64,000 nt of DNA from Tetragonia tetragonoides (Eukaryota > Streptophyta > Magnoliopsida > Caryophyllales > Aizoaceae). This document shows, one piece after another, positions 44,482 through 56,481 of this stretch. The position numbers were made by a program, and so were the translations under genes. Each line of letters starts with the position of its first letter. The stretch's first letter is position 1. Under the pieces are notes generated by a model. That model worked only from the letters and a program-made list of their open reading frames with translations, had not been told where the DNA came from and ran no database searches. Where the stretch lies: NCBI GenBank assembly GCA_038025085.1, contig CM076152.1, positions 35,963,501 through 36,027,500 of the forward strand. Reading direction: 5' to 3'.

Positions 44482-46838
44482 TCATAAATCTCGTTCAAAG
44501 AGGACATCATTCATGCAAGAGCGAGTATGACAAATTGCTTTGAGGGGCTTTTCCTTATGCATAATGATAGAACCAGTTCCTTCAGTCAAGTCCATCACTC
44601 CAAGCTCAGCCTTTTCCCATTCAAAGCACTGAATAAGAGTTGCCAAAACCAAACTAACATTTCTTAGAGCAAAGTTAAGGCCAGGACATGCCCTTCTCCC
44701 TACCCCAAAGGGTATAAAATTGAACCCTTCTTTTCCCTCGAAAAACCGTTCCGGGTTAAACTTGGTAGGCTCCTCCCAAAAGTCAGGGTCCCTATGCAAT
44801 GCCCAAGCATTGACAAAGAGCATAGTCTCTTTAGGTACATGGTAACCTCCTATGGTACAATCTTGTGACGAGTAATGTGGGATTAGAAGAGGTGCCGGTG
44901 GAAATAGCCTTAAGGTTTCGTTGATAATGCATGTTATGTAGTTTAGTTTTGGAAGATCGGATTCGTCTACTAAGCGTCCATTGTTGACATGTTTATCTAT
45001 TTCGATTTTCGCTTTCTCGAGGATCTGAGGATGGTTTAAGAGGTTTGACATTGCCCATTCGAATGTTTTAGCTAATGTGTCTGATCCAGCAATTAGCATA
45101 ACCTGAACAAATATGCATACAATTGTTAGTACAGTATATTTCATTAGATAAGAAAAAAACATGTTCAAGTTTTGCCAACATGCAATCAATTACTAATAAA
45201 CACTGCATTTCAGGTTTTGAAGATATAGGAAATATTGATTATTTAATTTCAACCATGTTTTCATTGTAATTAAATTCATCAAACATCAAGCTCTACCTCG
45301 CTAGCTTGGTGTAATTGTAAAGTATACACTAGTACTATGTATGACATATTTGTGTGTTCTTTCCCATTTACTCAGTAATTGATTCAATTCAGTTCAGTGA
45401 TCTACTTTTTCTCTCAAGTATTACTCCGTCTAGTCCATGGAAATTTTACACTTGAGAATGATACAAAAACCAAGGAATTGAAAAGCATTTGGACACAACT
45501 GTTTCAAGAATGCCATTGGATGAGCACATGGGTGTTGTGGGTTTAACAGAGAGAAAATGTACTTGTAGTGAGGATAATTATATTAGAAAGTGGGTGAGAA
45601 GGATTTTGGTGCGATATGGAAGAGATAAAGTGTGATTAAGGGAACATGAGCACATGGAGTAAGAAGTAAGAAGGGGCGAAATAGAAAATAAACCTCAAAA
45701 GCAATATCATATAAAAACACGTAAAGATTTTCATGAGCCAAATCGAAAAGGAAAGTGTAAAAATTTTCATAGACCGAAGGGAGTACTATTTAGATCAATT
45801 TAGTTCAACTCATGAATTAAGTTCAGTAAAATTCAGTTTAGTGCAATAAAAAAGAACACACTCGAATTATTGTGTGAAAATTCAAAAGTCAAATTGGTGT
45901 GCACATGTCACTTGTGGCTTTAACCAAAAGATAAAGATTAGTAGCTTTCTCACCATAATCATTCCTTTCAAGATGTCATCCGTGTAGTAATCCGGATCAA
46001 TCTCCTGCATGTCCAACAACTCTTCAATCATCGTCTTCTTATGGTTCCCATGCTCACCACCTGTTCGACGTATTGCTCGGTCTTTCCTACACTCATCAAC
46101 TAAGCTTTGTAAGAACACATCATTCTCTCTGTGCAACTGTTTCATCTCATTCTCAACCCCCTTATACCCAAACCATTTCAAAATTGGCAAAAAGTCACAC
46201 ACAGTCGTAACATTAGAAGGTGGTGTCATCATTGTTGATTCCCATGGTTTCCCATGCACTACCCTCATCACAAGGTTACGTGCTCGTTTATCGAAAAACT
46301 CATTCAAGTTCACTTCTCGGGTATGGCCTTTGGAACTGATATGTAAAAGCTCCTGGATCATGTTCTGGATTTCGGCCCTACGGGCCGGGCTACCTAATTG
46401 GATCTGTTTATGTGAGAGAGTGGTTATAGTTGCAACACGTCGGAGATTTCTCCAGTGGGCTCCATATGGAGCCCAAAGGAGGAGGGAGTTATTGTAGCCC
46501 AAGTGTTGGCCCATGAGGAACTTGGGCCGGTTAGCAAAAACAACGTCGTTTCGAGTGAAACACTCTTCGACAGCCAATGGGGAGGAGACAATGAGGACGG
46601 GCTGGCGGCCCAGTTTGAGAAAGAATATTGGGCCGTAGCGCCGGGAAAGGTTTAGGAGGACACGGTGAAAGGGGAGTTTGGAAGTGAAGAGGTGGAGATG
46701 GCCCAATATAGGGAGTGATGGTGGGCTTGGTGGGAGATTGAGGTTCTTGCTTGGCTTAGAGAGGTGAAGGATTATTTTGGGAAGGAAGAAAATGGAAGTA
46801 AATGCAAAGAGAGCTAGGGAGCAATACAATATTTCCAT
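44482..46838 (-). CDS. CYP81: CYP81-like cytochrome P450 copy 3, the only intact copy
   Basis: ER-anchored heme-thiolate monooxygenase; CYP81 members hydroxylate isoflavones, lignans, glucosinolate precursors and related compounds, but the substrate here cannot be read from sequence. Exon 1 is 46838-45954 (295 codons), then GTGAG; exon 2 is 45102-44482 (206 codons plus stop). The intron is phase 0, and total length is 501 aa, normal for the family. In order: hydrophobic anchor at about 1-28, hinge PPSPPSLP, WAPYGAHWRNLRR (C-helix), I-helix AGSDTLAKTFEW with the acidic residue kept, ETLRLFPPAP (ExxR), PERF, and heme loop FGVGRRACPG with the axial Cys. I see no stop or frameshift. It lies between defective paralogues on the same strand, and its intron holds a Stowaway MITE. 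Confidence 0.93.
45424..45783. mobile_element. Stowaway MITE in the intron of P450 copy 3
   Basis: A 360-bp element with ends CTCCGTCTAGTCCATGGAAAT (left) and, reversed, CTCCCTTCGGTCTATGAAAAT (right). TA is at 45422-45423 and 45784-45785. Confidence 0.85.
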
Positions 46839-47474
46839 GAGTTGAAATAGATATTAATCTTAAAGAGTATGAAAATTGTTATTCATGAGTTTGGCAAACA
46901 TGCTGATATGCTATCCTATATGTAGTGATGCTTATGAGTCTAGGAGCAACTATAGTCCGTACATACTACGCAAGTAGTTTGCTCGCATTGAAGTTGAAGT
47001 TTATGATTAGTTATCAATTGTCACAACTGACACGGGACGGCAAGTCGGCAAGGCACAAGCGTAAGAGACTAAAAGAAGAGTACAAACTACAAACTGTACA
47101 ATGTACGAGTAGTTGACAAAGGGCAAAAGTGTAATATCTTGAAGAATTACGAGACGAGATTATTTCAAATGAATTATTCGGAAAAGATAAAAATTTATAT
47201 GAGGCAGCTTTATTTTATTCTGAAAATGTAAACAAATCTCAATTGACCTACGACCATCTACTGTATATATGTTCCAATTTTTTTCTTTTTATTTGACGCT
47301 TTTAGGGCAAAGTTTAAAAATTTTAATCTTTAATTTATGGAAAAGTATAAACTTTCACAAAGTGAAAAAATGAAAATACTCGAGTCTCATTAGATTCATT
47401 TTAAATAGTATTTTAAATATGATATTTTTATGATTTCTAAAGTTATAGAATTGTAATTATCTATTGTTTGTCAG

Positions 47475-48366
47475 TAAGTCTTGTGTGAGACCAACTCACA
47501 AAAAAAATTGAGTCACTATTTAGAAATGTAGGGTCACTTATGGTGAGTGGTGACCCTTGTTTCTTTGAAAAGTAACCCCCGTCACCCTAACCTCATTTTC
47601 TCTCTCAATACCTTGAAACTCTATAGCGTGTGAAATTGGTGTTGTCGTTGGTCATCTTCTACCAGCGATAAGCCCCTCTTTCTACTTGTTTTTTCCTTTC
47701 TTCCATTGTTATTTAGGTTTTTGTTTGGGTAGGTTAATAAATTTTGCTTTATTGTGAGGTTTTAATCGTTGCTTTTGGTGAGAATTCAATCAAATCAATA
47801 ATTGTGAGCGAGGTTAATTTGACTCATTTTGTGAGGTTCATTTTGACTCATTTTTGTAAGGATTATATCTTCATCTTTGAAGAGAGCTTTGGTAGTTTCT
47901 GCTTTATGGAGTTCGATCGGTGAGGTGTCCTCTACTCAGAGGTTTTTCTTCTTGGCTACAGGATATCTTAGTCTCTATCTTAATGGTTCGGAATTGAAGG
48001 TAGAATGTGAAATTGATAGTCTGCGACTTTGGTTCGTTCGTACGGGTATACTGCGAATCTTATTCTTCAAGAGGCAGTCTATAATGTCAGAGTGTTGCAT
48101 TTATCAAGGCTATGGCAGGGTCTTCCGCAAAGAGGTTGTGATATGGGAAACAACGATAAAAAGAAAGTCGTTCGGAATTGTCAAATCTCAAGTTTTTGAT
48201 AGTCTTTCTATTAGAATATTTTCTGATGTTTTAGATACATTTATTGTTGAATTTGATACCGTTTGTAGATGTCGTATGACCTATTATTAATGCAATTCCT
48301 ATTTTTCCCTCAAAAAAAAAGTGACCCTGTCTTAATAAAAGTTACAAAGACTGTCTTATAGAAGTT
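47475..48366. mobile_element. MITE (AAAACTTGTGTAAGAC family) interrupted by a retroposed insert
   Basis: The left half (47475-47585) has GTCTTGTGTGAGACCAACTC and GGGTCACTTATGG. The right half (48320-48366) has GACTGTCTTATAGAAGTTTTTG. An intact relative at 58564-58722 shows both halves adjacent. Between them is about 730 bp ending AATTCCTATTTTTCCCTC then an A run, which looks like the 3' end of a truncated LINE on the plus strand. The open frame at 47877-48290 inside it has no family signature I can name. Confidence 0.5.
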
Positions 48367-48517
48367 TTTGTATTGTCAAAATGTCATCTTGAAGATCAGG
48401 AAAAAAATAACAACCCCCCGGGAATATAAGTTAGACTTGTACATGAGGAGAAAAGATAAAATCTCAAATGATCACATAGCTTATTTGGTGTTCAATCAGA
48501 TTGTACGTAGTCACTTT

Positions 48518-48613
48518 TTTCTTCTCTTTTTTCAACGTGACGGTGTCACAGTTCAACTACACAGATTTCTTCTCTTTTTTCAACGTGACGGTGTCACAGT
48601 TCAACTACATAGA
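48518..48613. repeat. 48-bp tandem duplication
   Basis: The block TTTCTTCTCTTTTTTCAACG continuing to AACTACACAGA occurs twice head to tail with one difference. It includes GTGACGGTGTCAC, a small palindrome. Confidence 0.9.
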
Positions 48614-48798
48614 TTTCCCTAACATGAATAAAGATGAGGGCAAAGGAGACAATAATGGGCAGCCACAATTCAGATCAACCTAATCAATTAAGATCACAAT
48701 TCAGGTTCTCTTCCTTTTGCATTGCGTGGTCAAATGAATAATTATTACCATTTTTAGCAACACAAACGCGTATCGTACCCTTCTGATTGAGTGGTACC

Positions 48799-49556
48799 TG
48801 TTGGGGAAAACTACGGTATTTACCCACAATCACAACAATAGATAATCGGAAAAATAAAGTGCAAAAACCCGAAAACAACACAAACAATTTTACGTGGAAA
48901 ACCACTCTCAATTAGGGGAAAAACCACGGTGCGGATCTCCACGCACTAAAATATGATTCACTATAATAATCAAGAGTACAAAGGCAACACTCACAAGATC
49001 AAGCAACAAGTAAACAAACTATCTTTGGTAATAGTACAAATTGACAAACTCTAACTCAATTTGGTACTCCCACAAAACCAAAGATACACCCACAAATACC
49101 TGTTGATGACCGATCCTAATACTCCGATTTTCTTCACCCAAACAAACCGAATCAACCGTGAACTAGAACAAACCTCTTTGGAGAAATACTCAATTTCTCT
49201 CACACTTTGTTTGTCTCTCACTCACTTGGCTCTCCCTTCTTTCGTTTTGTTTGGGCTTCCTTTTACTGCCAAACTCAATCACTCAGCCATTGCAAAAACA
49301 AAGGGCTTGCCCCTTTTATATTCAATCATCAACAACTAAAGAAGACCAAAAGGCTAAGACCTTTTGTTTCCCAATCATCAACTAAAGAAAACCAAAAGGC
49401 TTCAGCCTTTTTGTTTTCCCAACTTTTTAACTTCCTTTTTTTTTTCTTTTGTTTTTCTTTTCTTTTTCTTTTTGTTCTATTTTATTTTCTTTACAAAACT
49501 AAAATAAAATAAAACACAACTAAATATTATTTGGTATTTGGGGCGTTACCTCAACA
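48799..49556 (-). repeat. 3' LTR of the TR-GAG-like element
   Basis: The left copy in window coordinates. Its first six bases on the minus strand (TGTTGA) provide the last codon and the stop of the gag-protease frame. Both ends match the copy at 50982-51740. Confidence 0.92.
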
Positions 49557-50897
49557 AATCCTCCCTCGACCCAAATCACCAAATACTTCCACCTTGTCCG
49601 AGAAACGGACCTTCTTCTTGGCCTTGCTCCTCCCTACGCAATGACCCTCAACATAGCACAAGTTGTTCTCCGCCTTCTTTCCTTGCACAATCAAAGTAGC
49701 ACCACGATACACTTTGCACCACCTTCCTGTACCAATGTATCTACACCCTTGCGATGTCAACTCACCCAACGAAATCACGTTGACACGAGCATCGGGTACA
49801 TACCTCACATTGTGGAAAGTTCTAGTCACACCACCATGGAGCTCAATGCGGATGCTTCCCATCCCTTTGGCCTTCATCTTACCACTCCCCATGTTGAAGT
49901 CACCATACTCACCATCTTGGCACAAAGTATCAAACATAGCATGGTCTCTACAAATGTGAACCGAAGCGCCGGAGTCCAACACCCAACTCTCTTGGCTTTC
50001 CTTCCCCTCATTGTTACTAGCCAAGAACAACTCCTTATTACCATCACAAGACATAATTACATTAGAGGAACCGCTATCATCATCAATTTTGGTCTTACCC
50101 ATCTTCTCTTGCAGCTGCTTGAAACTCTTCAAATCATCTCTCATCTTTGGGCAACGACTCTGAATGTGACCCTTCTCACCACAATAGTAACACTCCACGT
50201 TACTAAAGTCTCTCGCGCGCGATTTCGACCTACTTCTCGGGCCACCACCTCTTCTCTCATGATTCCTCCCTCTTTCGGACACCTCCGCAGCTAGTACTCT
50301 ATCTCCTCCATCACTTGAAGAGATACCATCAACCTGCAACATCATCCGATCATTTTCTCTCAACACTGTCATTGCTTCATCTAGTGTAATCTCTGTCCTC
50401 CCTACAAGTAATGTCTGCACAATTGGTCTGTAGGACTTAGGTAGTGAAGCCAACAATAACAATGCCTCCTCCTGATCGGAGATCTTCTCATCTGCATTTC
50501 TCAACTGACATACTAGCTGGTTAAAACTGTTAATGTGGTCCTGCAACGTTGTACCTTGCTCCATCTTTAGCTGGTACAACTCATATCTCAAACAAAGCTT
50601 GTTAGTCAGTGACTTTGATGCATATACACTCTGGAGCTTATCCAACAACTTCTTTGGATCTGTCTCAGTCAAGTAATTATACTTGATCTCCGGAGCCATA
50701 GCTAATCTAATAGTACTGACAGCTTTCTTCTTCTTCGATGTCCATTGGGCATCGGTCACCTCACTAGGCTTTGTCTCATCTAAAGCCTCATCTAAATTTT
50801 GTTGAACCAACAAATCCTCAACCGTACTCTTCCACACAGTAAAATTAATTTTACCATCAAACAAAGGAATATCAAATTTGGGCACACTACCAGACAT
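49551..50897 (-). CDS. Copia Gag-protease polyprotein, intact
   Basis: 448 aa from the ATG at 50897, chosen because MSGSVPKFDIPLFDGKINF is the usual Copia Gag start. It contains the UBN2/Retrotran_gag region (about 20-200), a basic Arg/Ser-rich stretch (about 225-240), the zinc knuckle CYYCGEKGHIQSRC, the protease active site WVLDSGASVHIC and a pre-integrase-like segment (VRYVPDARVNVISLGEL, NNLCYVEG). It then runs without stop through the polypurine tract and ends on TGTTGA, the first six bases of the 3' LTR. It would make particles and a protease but no reverse transcriptase. No lesion is visible. Confidence 0.92.
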   Translation of the reverse strand: MSGSVPKFDIPLFDGKINFTVWKSTVEDLLVQQNLDEALDETKPSEVTDAQWTSKKKKAVSTIRLAMAPEIKYNYLTETDPKKLLDKLQSVYASKSLTNKLCLRYELYQLKMEQGTTLQDHINSFNQLVCQLRNADEKISDQEEALLLLASLPKSYRPIVQTLLVGRTEITLDEAMTVLRENDRMMLQVDGISSSDGGDRVLAAEVSERGRNHERRGGGPRSRSKSRARDFSNVECYYCGEKGHIQSRCPKMRDDLKSFKQLQEKMGKTKIDDDSGSSNVIMSCDGNKELFLASNNEGKESQESWVLDSGASVHICRDHAMFDTLCQDGEYGDFNMGSGKMKAKGMGSIRIELHGGVTRTFHNVRYVPDARVNVISLGELTSQGCRYIGTGRWCKVYRGATLIVQGKKAENNLCYVEGHCVGRSKAKKKVRFSDKVEVFGDLGRGRIC

Positions 50898-50981
50898 GTT
50901 ACTTGCACAAAATAATTCCTCCTTCAACAAATACAGTAATTTTCCCACCACCGATCCTACAACCAAAAGCTCTGATACCAC

Positions 50982-51740
50982 TGTTGGGGAAAACTACGGT
51001 ATTTACCCACAATCACAACAACAGATAATCGGAAAAATAAAGTGCAAAAACCCGAAAACAACACAAACAATTTTACGTGGAAAACCCCTCTCAATTAGGG
51101 GAAAAACCACGGTGCGGATCTCCACGCACTAAAATATGATTCACTATAATAATCAAGAGTACAAAGGCAACACTCACAAGATCAAGCAACAAGTAAACAA
51201 ACTATCTTTGGTATTAGTACAAATCGACAAACTCTAACTCAATTTGGTACTCCCACAAAACCAAAGATACACCCACAAATACCTGTCGATGACCGATCCT
51301 AATACTCCGATTTTCTTCACCCGAACAAACCGAATCAACCGTGAACTAGAACAAACCTCTTTGGAGAAATACTCAATTTCTCTCACACTTTGTTTGTCTC
51401 TCACTCACTTGGCTCTCCCTTCTTTCGTTTTGTTTGGGCTTCCTTTTACTGCCAAACTCAATCACTCAGCCATTGCAAAAACAAAGGGCTTGCCCCTTTT
51501 ATATTCAATCATCAATAACTAAAGAAGACCAAAAGGCTAAGACCTTTTGTTTCTCAATCATCAACTAAAGAAAACCAAAGGCTTCAGCCTTTTTGTTTTC
51601 CCAACTTTTTAACTTCCTTTTTTTTTTTTCTTTTGTTTTTCTTTTGTTTTTCTTTTTGTTCTATTTTATTTTCTTTACAAAACTAAAATAAAATAAAACA
51701 CAACTAAATATTATTTGGTATTTGGGGCATTACCTCAACA
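50982..51740 (-). repeat. 5' LTR of the TR-GAG-like element
   Basis: The right copy in window coordinates, adjoining the tRNA-Met primer site at 50981-50970. It is followed by the target duplication GTACC at 51741. Confidence 0.92.
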
Positions 51741-51745
51741 GTACC

Positions 51746-53515
51746 AGTACCAGATTTTGAGTTTGGCAGCTTATGGAATTGATGTTATATAAGATGGGTT
51801 GGCTTGCCCGGCGCGTGTGGTTTGCGGGCTATTGCATGCGTCCTTGTAGCAAAAAAAATATAAGATGATTTTTTTTTTATTTTTTATTTTGTTTTTGAGA
51901 AGGGAATAGGAAATTTTCATTAATAGAAAAGTCATACGGCATCTACAATTAAAATAACCCTAGATTATACTAAATCAACCATAACAACACAATTTTTGCT
52001 AACAAGACAATTGATCAATTGTCATGACAAGGACAGCTCGATGCGATTCCCAACATGCATAGTAACTATGTGCTTCCTTTGATGTATCTTCATCTTTGAC
52101 GGAAGTGGAGATCTTCACCGCGAGCAAAGCAATCACTTGCCTACAAAACTCTGTTTGATACCATCGGTTGTATGTATATGTATATCCAGTCCCCAAATTC
52201 ATATTGAATATATAAAATAGATATCGCACCAAAGGCGAAAAGAAAATCCTACGAAAAGGAAGAAATGAAAATATAATACCAATGAACTCCACAAAGGGAG
52301 AGAAATTTATTCCATGTAAAGTGAAAAAGAGTAGAAATTAGAGTCAAATTAGATGAAGAACATTAAATACAGGCCGGGAATGACCTAAATCGGTCCTCCC
52401 GGCCTGAAACTATAATGAAAGAAGAGAAGAGGCAAAAGAGAAAAAGTTAGGGTTTTGAGAGGAGAGAAAAATGAGACTAATACTCAGTAACATGATAGTG
52501 AACGAAGAATTTGTTCTATAAGATGATTTAACACCAAAGTACTAGCAAATAAACCTCCACACTTAAAAGATAATCGAAGATATTCAAAGTCAATGGATGA
52601 CTTTTAAGGTAAATAAAGTTTGCTAATTTTGATCTTTTAATTTGTAAAATTAAAATAAATTGAGTTAAGGTATGGAATTACTTTTATTTAGTTTTGTTTA
52701 TAATGTATGGTTGAGTATAGCACATTTTTTTAATAAATTTAATTGATATTAAATTACAAAAAATTGTGATTAAAGTGTAGTCTGAGTGACTGTAGAATTC
52801 AAAGAGAAAGTCGGCGTGAGTAATTTCATTCTCAGACTATTTTATGTAAGGTTTCTTGAATTAATAGATGATTAATTTATGCTAAGATTGATCATGTGGG
52901 AAAGGTTGAATGACCATCTATTTAAGCAAAAAATCAGTAGGTTTAGAGTTTAGAACAGGAACTCCTTGAATGACATGAATGTGCTGATCTCGTTGGGACA
53001 CAGTTCATTCCTAGATCATTTACCTATATCTCCTTAGCACAGAGTTTAATAGGAGATGAATTTAGAACGATATATTTCATTTGCCCTTTGCTAATAGTGG
53101 GTTAGGTGTGGGCCACAAAATAATAAAAAAATGAATGACGGTGAAAAAGCAAGGGTGTAATAATAAAGAGGTAACCGTTTTTGGAGCTATACCATGAATC
53201 TTATGAACTTTACCTATCATGGCATTATCTATATGAGCTCAGATTTTTTTTGTTGTTACAGCAAAGATCAGTCTTCTCTTCTTTTTATTTCTCTCTTTCG
53301 ACCTCATAAACCCCCATGCAATTTAAGGGCCCAAAAAAAAAAATGGCCAAGTCTATAGTAAAATTGCAAGAAGTGCACATCTGCTGTTTCCATCAGAGGA
53401 TTTCACCCTATTTATATGTGGCAAACAATTTACATGTGTTTTGGAATTATCTGTCCTATTATGAAATCTGTGCAAGTGATTACTTTTTCTTGTATGTTTA
53501 CTTTTTTCATTATCG
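51746..53515. other. Gene-free spacer
   Basis: AT-rich, no gene supported. The short phrase GAGGTAACCGTTTTTGGAGC at about 53168 resembles the 3' part of the LINE-like retroposon at 38387-39075, but is isolated. The minus-strand open frame at 52292-51999 has no recognisable features. Confidence 0.5.
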
Positions 53516-53860
53516 CAAAAACTTGTTTACGACGATTTTACTGTAATTTTTGGTGAGATGGAGATCACCTTTTAGGCTCTGTTTGATTCACCTTAATTTT
53601 ACTTAAATTCAGTTCAGTTCAGTCCAGTTCAGTTCAGTTCAGTTCAGTTCATGTGTAACTTTATTATTCATATAACTTTTTATTGCGAAATAATTTCATG
53701 ATGAATATTATGTCATCGGAAAGATCTCAAGCATACTTTAAAATGAGTCCAATATTAACTATGTTTGGACGAATTTTAAATGGTTAACGGTCAAGTTCAA
53801 AAAATCAATTAAGTTTTATCCAGGTGAATCAAACGGAGCCTTAGTGAAACAAGAGTCACA
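53516..53860. mobile_element. MITE (AAAACTTGTGTAAGAC family) interrupted by a PIF/Harbinger MITE
   Basis: The left part has GCAAAAACTTGTTTACGACG and GAGATGGAGATCACC. The right part resumes with GTGAAACAAGAGTCAC after 53843. The insert at 53575-53840 separates them. Confidence 0.5.
53575..53840. mobile_element. PIF/Harbinger MITE with TTA target duplication
   Basis: A 266-bp element with ends GGCTCTGTTTGATTCACCTT and, reversed, GGCTCCGTTTGATTCACCTG. TTA is at 53572-53574 and 53841-53843. It contains a run of TTCAG pentamers at 53610-53650. Confidence 0.88.
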
Positions 53861-53911
53861 ACTATTGGCAGAACTAGAAAGGCGGGCAGACCCCTCTTGA
53901 AACTTCAAAAA

Positions 53912-53913
<2 letters not shown>

Positions 53914-53973
<60 letters not shown>
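53914..53973. repeat. TA dinucleotide microsatellite
   Basis: About 60 bp of pure TA. Confidence 0.95.
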
Positions 53974-53977
<4 letters not shown>

Positions 53978-54359
53978 AGATGCCTAGATTATGGACTTGG
54001 CTAGCCATAAATGGGTGTAATATACACCCCATTGTCTGGCAAATTCTGTTGTGCTGCACAGCACGGTCCAACGTATTAAATTTTTGTATGTAAGACATGC
54101 ACATTGTATTTTGAAGGGTAGTAGCCGGTTTTGGTAACCGGAAACAAGAAATAGTGAAAAAAGGTCAATTGGTGCACCAAAAGAAACTTTTGGTGGACCA
54201 AAACGATCGAAACAAATGAAATAATTCTAAAATTAAAAATATGGCTTGTAATTTGGAGTAGAAATTTTCTATGAGGTCTGTTTTCATGATAAGTTGGAGT
54301 GAATAATTTGGAGATATGGATTAAGTGATAATTTTTTATAAATTGGTAGATGGTAAGGT

Positions 54360-54720
54360 GAAATAAAAGTATGGTGAATTGGTGTATTTTGTTGTTTGAG
54401 TGAAGTAGAACTGATGATATGGAGTAATTTTGCAAAACAGAGCTGGTGTACCATGTGAACTTTGGTGGAGCACCAAAAGGTGAAATAAAAGTAAAAGTAT
54501 GGTGAATGGTGTATTTTGTTGTTTGGGCGGAGTAGAACCGATGATATGGAGTAATTTTGCAAAATAGAGCTGGTGTACCAGGTGAACTTGGTGGAGTACC
54601 AAAAGGTGAAGTAAAAGTAAAAGTATGGTGTATTTTGTTGTTGGGGTCGAGTAGAAATGGTGATATGGAGTAATTATGCAAATTATCATCTGGTGTATCA
54701 GCTAAACTTTTTGGTTGACC
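54360..54720. repeat. Three ~120-127-bp tandem repeats
   Basis: GATATGGAGTAATT recurs with GGAG at 54421, 54548 and 54667 (periods 127 and 119). Each unit also has GGTGTATTTTGTTGTT and CTGGTGTACCA. The minus-strand open frames in this stretch arise from the repeat. Confidence 0.88.
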
Positions 54721-55742
54721 ACATATATTTTATTTGCTAGACCAATATTATATGGTGGAATATTGACACCCTTAACATGTATATTGCACAAGTAGAGGAA
54801 AAATCGCAAAATCCTATAATTTGTGTAGCAAATATCTATCATTAAATGAATAATTATAGAACAAGTGAATATATAGATAATAAAATGATGTATAACTAAT
54901 TAATCTAGATCTTTCATAATTAGCGCATTATGATAGAACAAAGTGTGTAGCGATTTGAAAGGTTTAAAAGTAACCTTTAAAAAAAGGAAAAAAAAAACTA
55001 GAAAATAAATGCTTAAAAGTAAGTATAAATATGTAACAAATCTAGAGAAAAAAAGGAGAAAGTAATATGTGACTTGTTGTGCCAATATGCTAACAAGTAA
55101 CCAGTTAAAAAGCAAGAAAATAAATAAAGGGCTGAAATTTGAGGGGGAAATATAATGGCCCAAAAAATGCATTGGAAGTTCTAGTGCAATATAGTAGAAG
55201 CGCCCCCCATTGTCTAATGTCTATCTCTCTCCTCTTCTTTGTGGTCTTTTTGATTTTATAGGGGTAGTATTGGTATGTGGGGCTCAAAAAAGAGGAGAGA
55301 AATAGACACAAATATAGAAGGAACAATGGGGTATATATTATACCCATTGTATGGCTAGCTTTGTTGCCTAGATTATCACATGTTGTATTGCAGCACATTG
55401 GGGTTGAGTGTAGGCCATGAAACAGTAAATCATCAGATGACGCTGGATCGAATCTTTGTGTTGACAGTTTTCCAGCTCCATTGTTGTACATTTTCCTTCT
55501 AATTTGTCACCAATATCTCTTATTCTCTTATCCTCTCAAGAAATTTCTACTTGGCTTTTTATATTTCTATTTTTTTCTCATCTATTTTCAAAATAATAAT
55601 TAAAATAGGAAAGAGATAGACACAATTTTATAGTGGATTGACCACCCACTGGATCAACAAAACATTTTCTATATGTATATTGTCTTCTTTTCTTTCTAGT
55701 ACATTTTCTATATGAATGAAAACTGTCTGCTACATTCACTCA
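54721..55742. other. AT-rich spacer left of the LINE remnant
   Basis: No gene. Around 55300-55370 is AACAATGGGGTATATATTATACCC followed by ATTGTATGGCTAGC. Inverted relatives of this (GCCATAAATGGGTGTAATATACACC) occur near 54004-54030, so a larger foldback element may span 54000-55370, but I could not fix its ends. Confidence 0.4.
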
Positions 55743-56481
55743 TTGCATCTGATGGCTATGGCGATGGCGGAATGCAAGAGCGTTTGGTGAGGAAGACACT
55801 ATCCCTCATGATAGGTACAGCTTCATTCTCGCACGAGTGGATGACTATGTTCAAGCGGATGAAAGGTGTGCTGCACGTCTAGGAGCTGGAAAACGCAAAA
55901 GAGAAGAAATCAATGTTAGATGGGGATCCCACCTGGGGGATGGATCAAAATTAACACGGATGGGGCCTCACGTGGAAACCCAGGTGCAGCAGGTGGAGGA
56001 GGAGTCATACGCTCCCACCATGGTGCCTTTATGAAAGCTTTTGCTGTGAAGTGTGGTACGTGCTCTTCCTTCCGCGCTGAACTTATTGCTGCACTACGGG
56101 GACTTATTGTAGCCAAAGATCTTGGCCATGACCGAGTTATCCTCGAGGTCGACTCGGAGCTAGTGGTTCAGGCCCTCAAAGAAGAGCCATTTACATGGCA
56201 TCCTCACTATTTTATCATTATGCAGTGTCGTTCTCTCTTGCTACTAGACACTTGGGAAGTAAGGGTGAGACATGTTTATCGAGAAGCAAATCAAGCAGCG
56301 GACTGGCTTGCAAATTTTAGCTTCGATTGTTCTAGTGATTTTATAGCTTTTGATAGCCCGCCTGTGGGTCTTAATAGTTTCCTTTTTAAAGATAATGTAG
56401 GCTGTTCTAGGCCACGTAGTATCCCTTTGATTTAATAAAATTTTCGTTCAGGGCTCCGGCCCTCCATTACAACAAAAAAAA
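55743..56481 (+). mobile_element. 5'-truncated L1-type LINE with RNase H domain
   Basis: The 3' end of a plant L1 LINE. 55753-55930 reads WLWRWRNARAFGEED and the following linker, typical of the region before RNase H. After a frame change near 55925, 55938-56310 encodes an RVT_3-type RNase H: GWIKINTDGASRGNPG (Asp), FRAELIAALRG (Glu), ILEVDSELVV (Asp) and REANQAADWLAN (Asp). All four acidic residues are present. It ends with a GGCTCCGGCCCTCCATTACA trailer and a short A run at about 56472-56480. The 5' part including RT is missing. Confidence 0.88.

Larger units (their letters stand above)
46839..48798. other. Spacer between P450 copy 3 and the TR-GAG-like element
   Basis: No host gene. The minus strand near 46915 has a weak TATA-like CATATAGG about 80 bp upstream of the P450 ATG. 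The rest is AT-rich DNA with a MITE interrupted by a retroposed sequence (47475-48366) and a 48-bp tandem duplication (48518-48613). Confidence 0.5.
48799..51740 (-). mobile_element. TR-GAG-like non-autonomous Copia LTR element
   Basis: LTRs of 758-759 bp (48799-49556 and 50982-51740) start TGTTGGGG and end CAACA, and differ at roughly ten positions by eye. The target duplication GTACC is at 48794-48798 and 51741-51745. The element reads on the minus strand: the primer site TGGTATCAGAGC (initiator tRNA-Met type) directly follows the 5' LTR at 50981. The 1.4-kb interior encodes only Gag plus protease; integrase, RT and RNase H are absent. High LTR identity and an intact frame mark a recent insertion of a family that keeps its gag under selection while relying on another element for enzymes. 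Confidence 0.93.

Noticed and set aside
54076..54689. Overlapping minus-strand frames of 90-200 codons
   Set aside because: Created by the ~125-bp tandem repeats; three frames are open at once and the peptides are repetitive.
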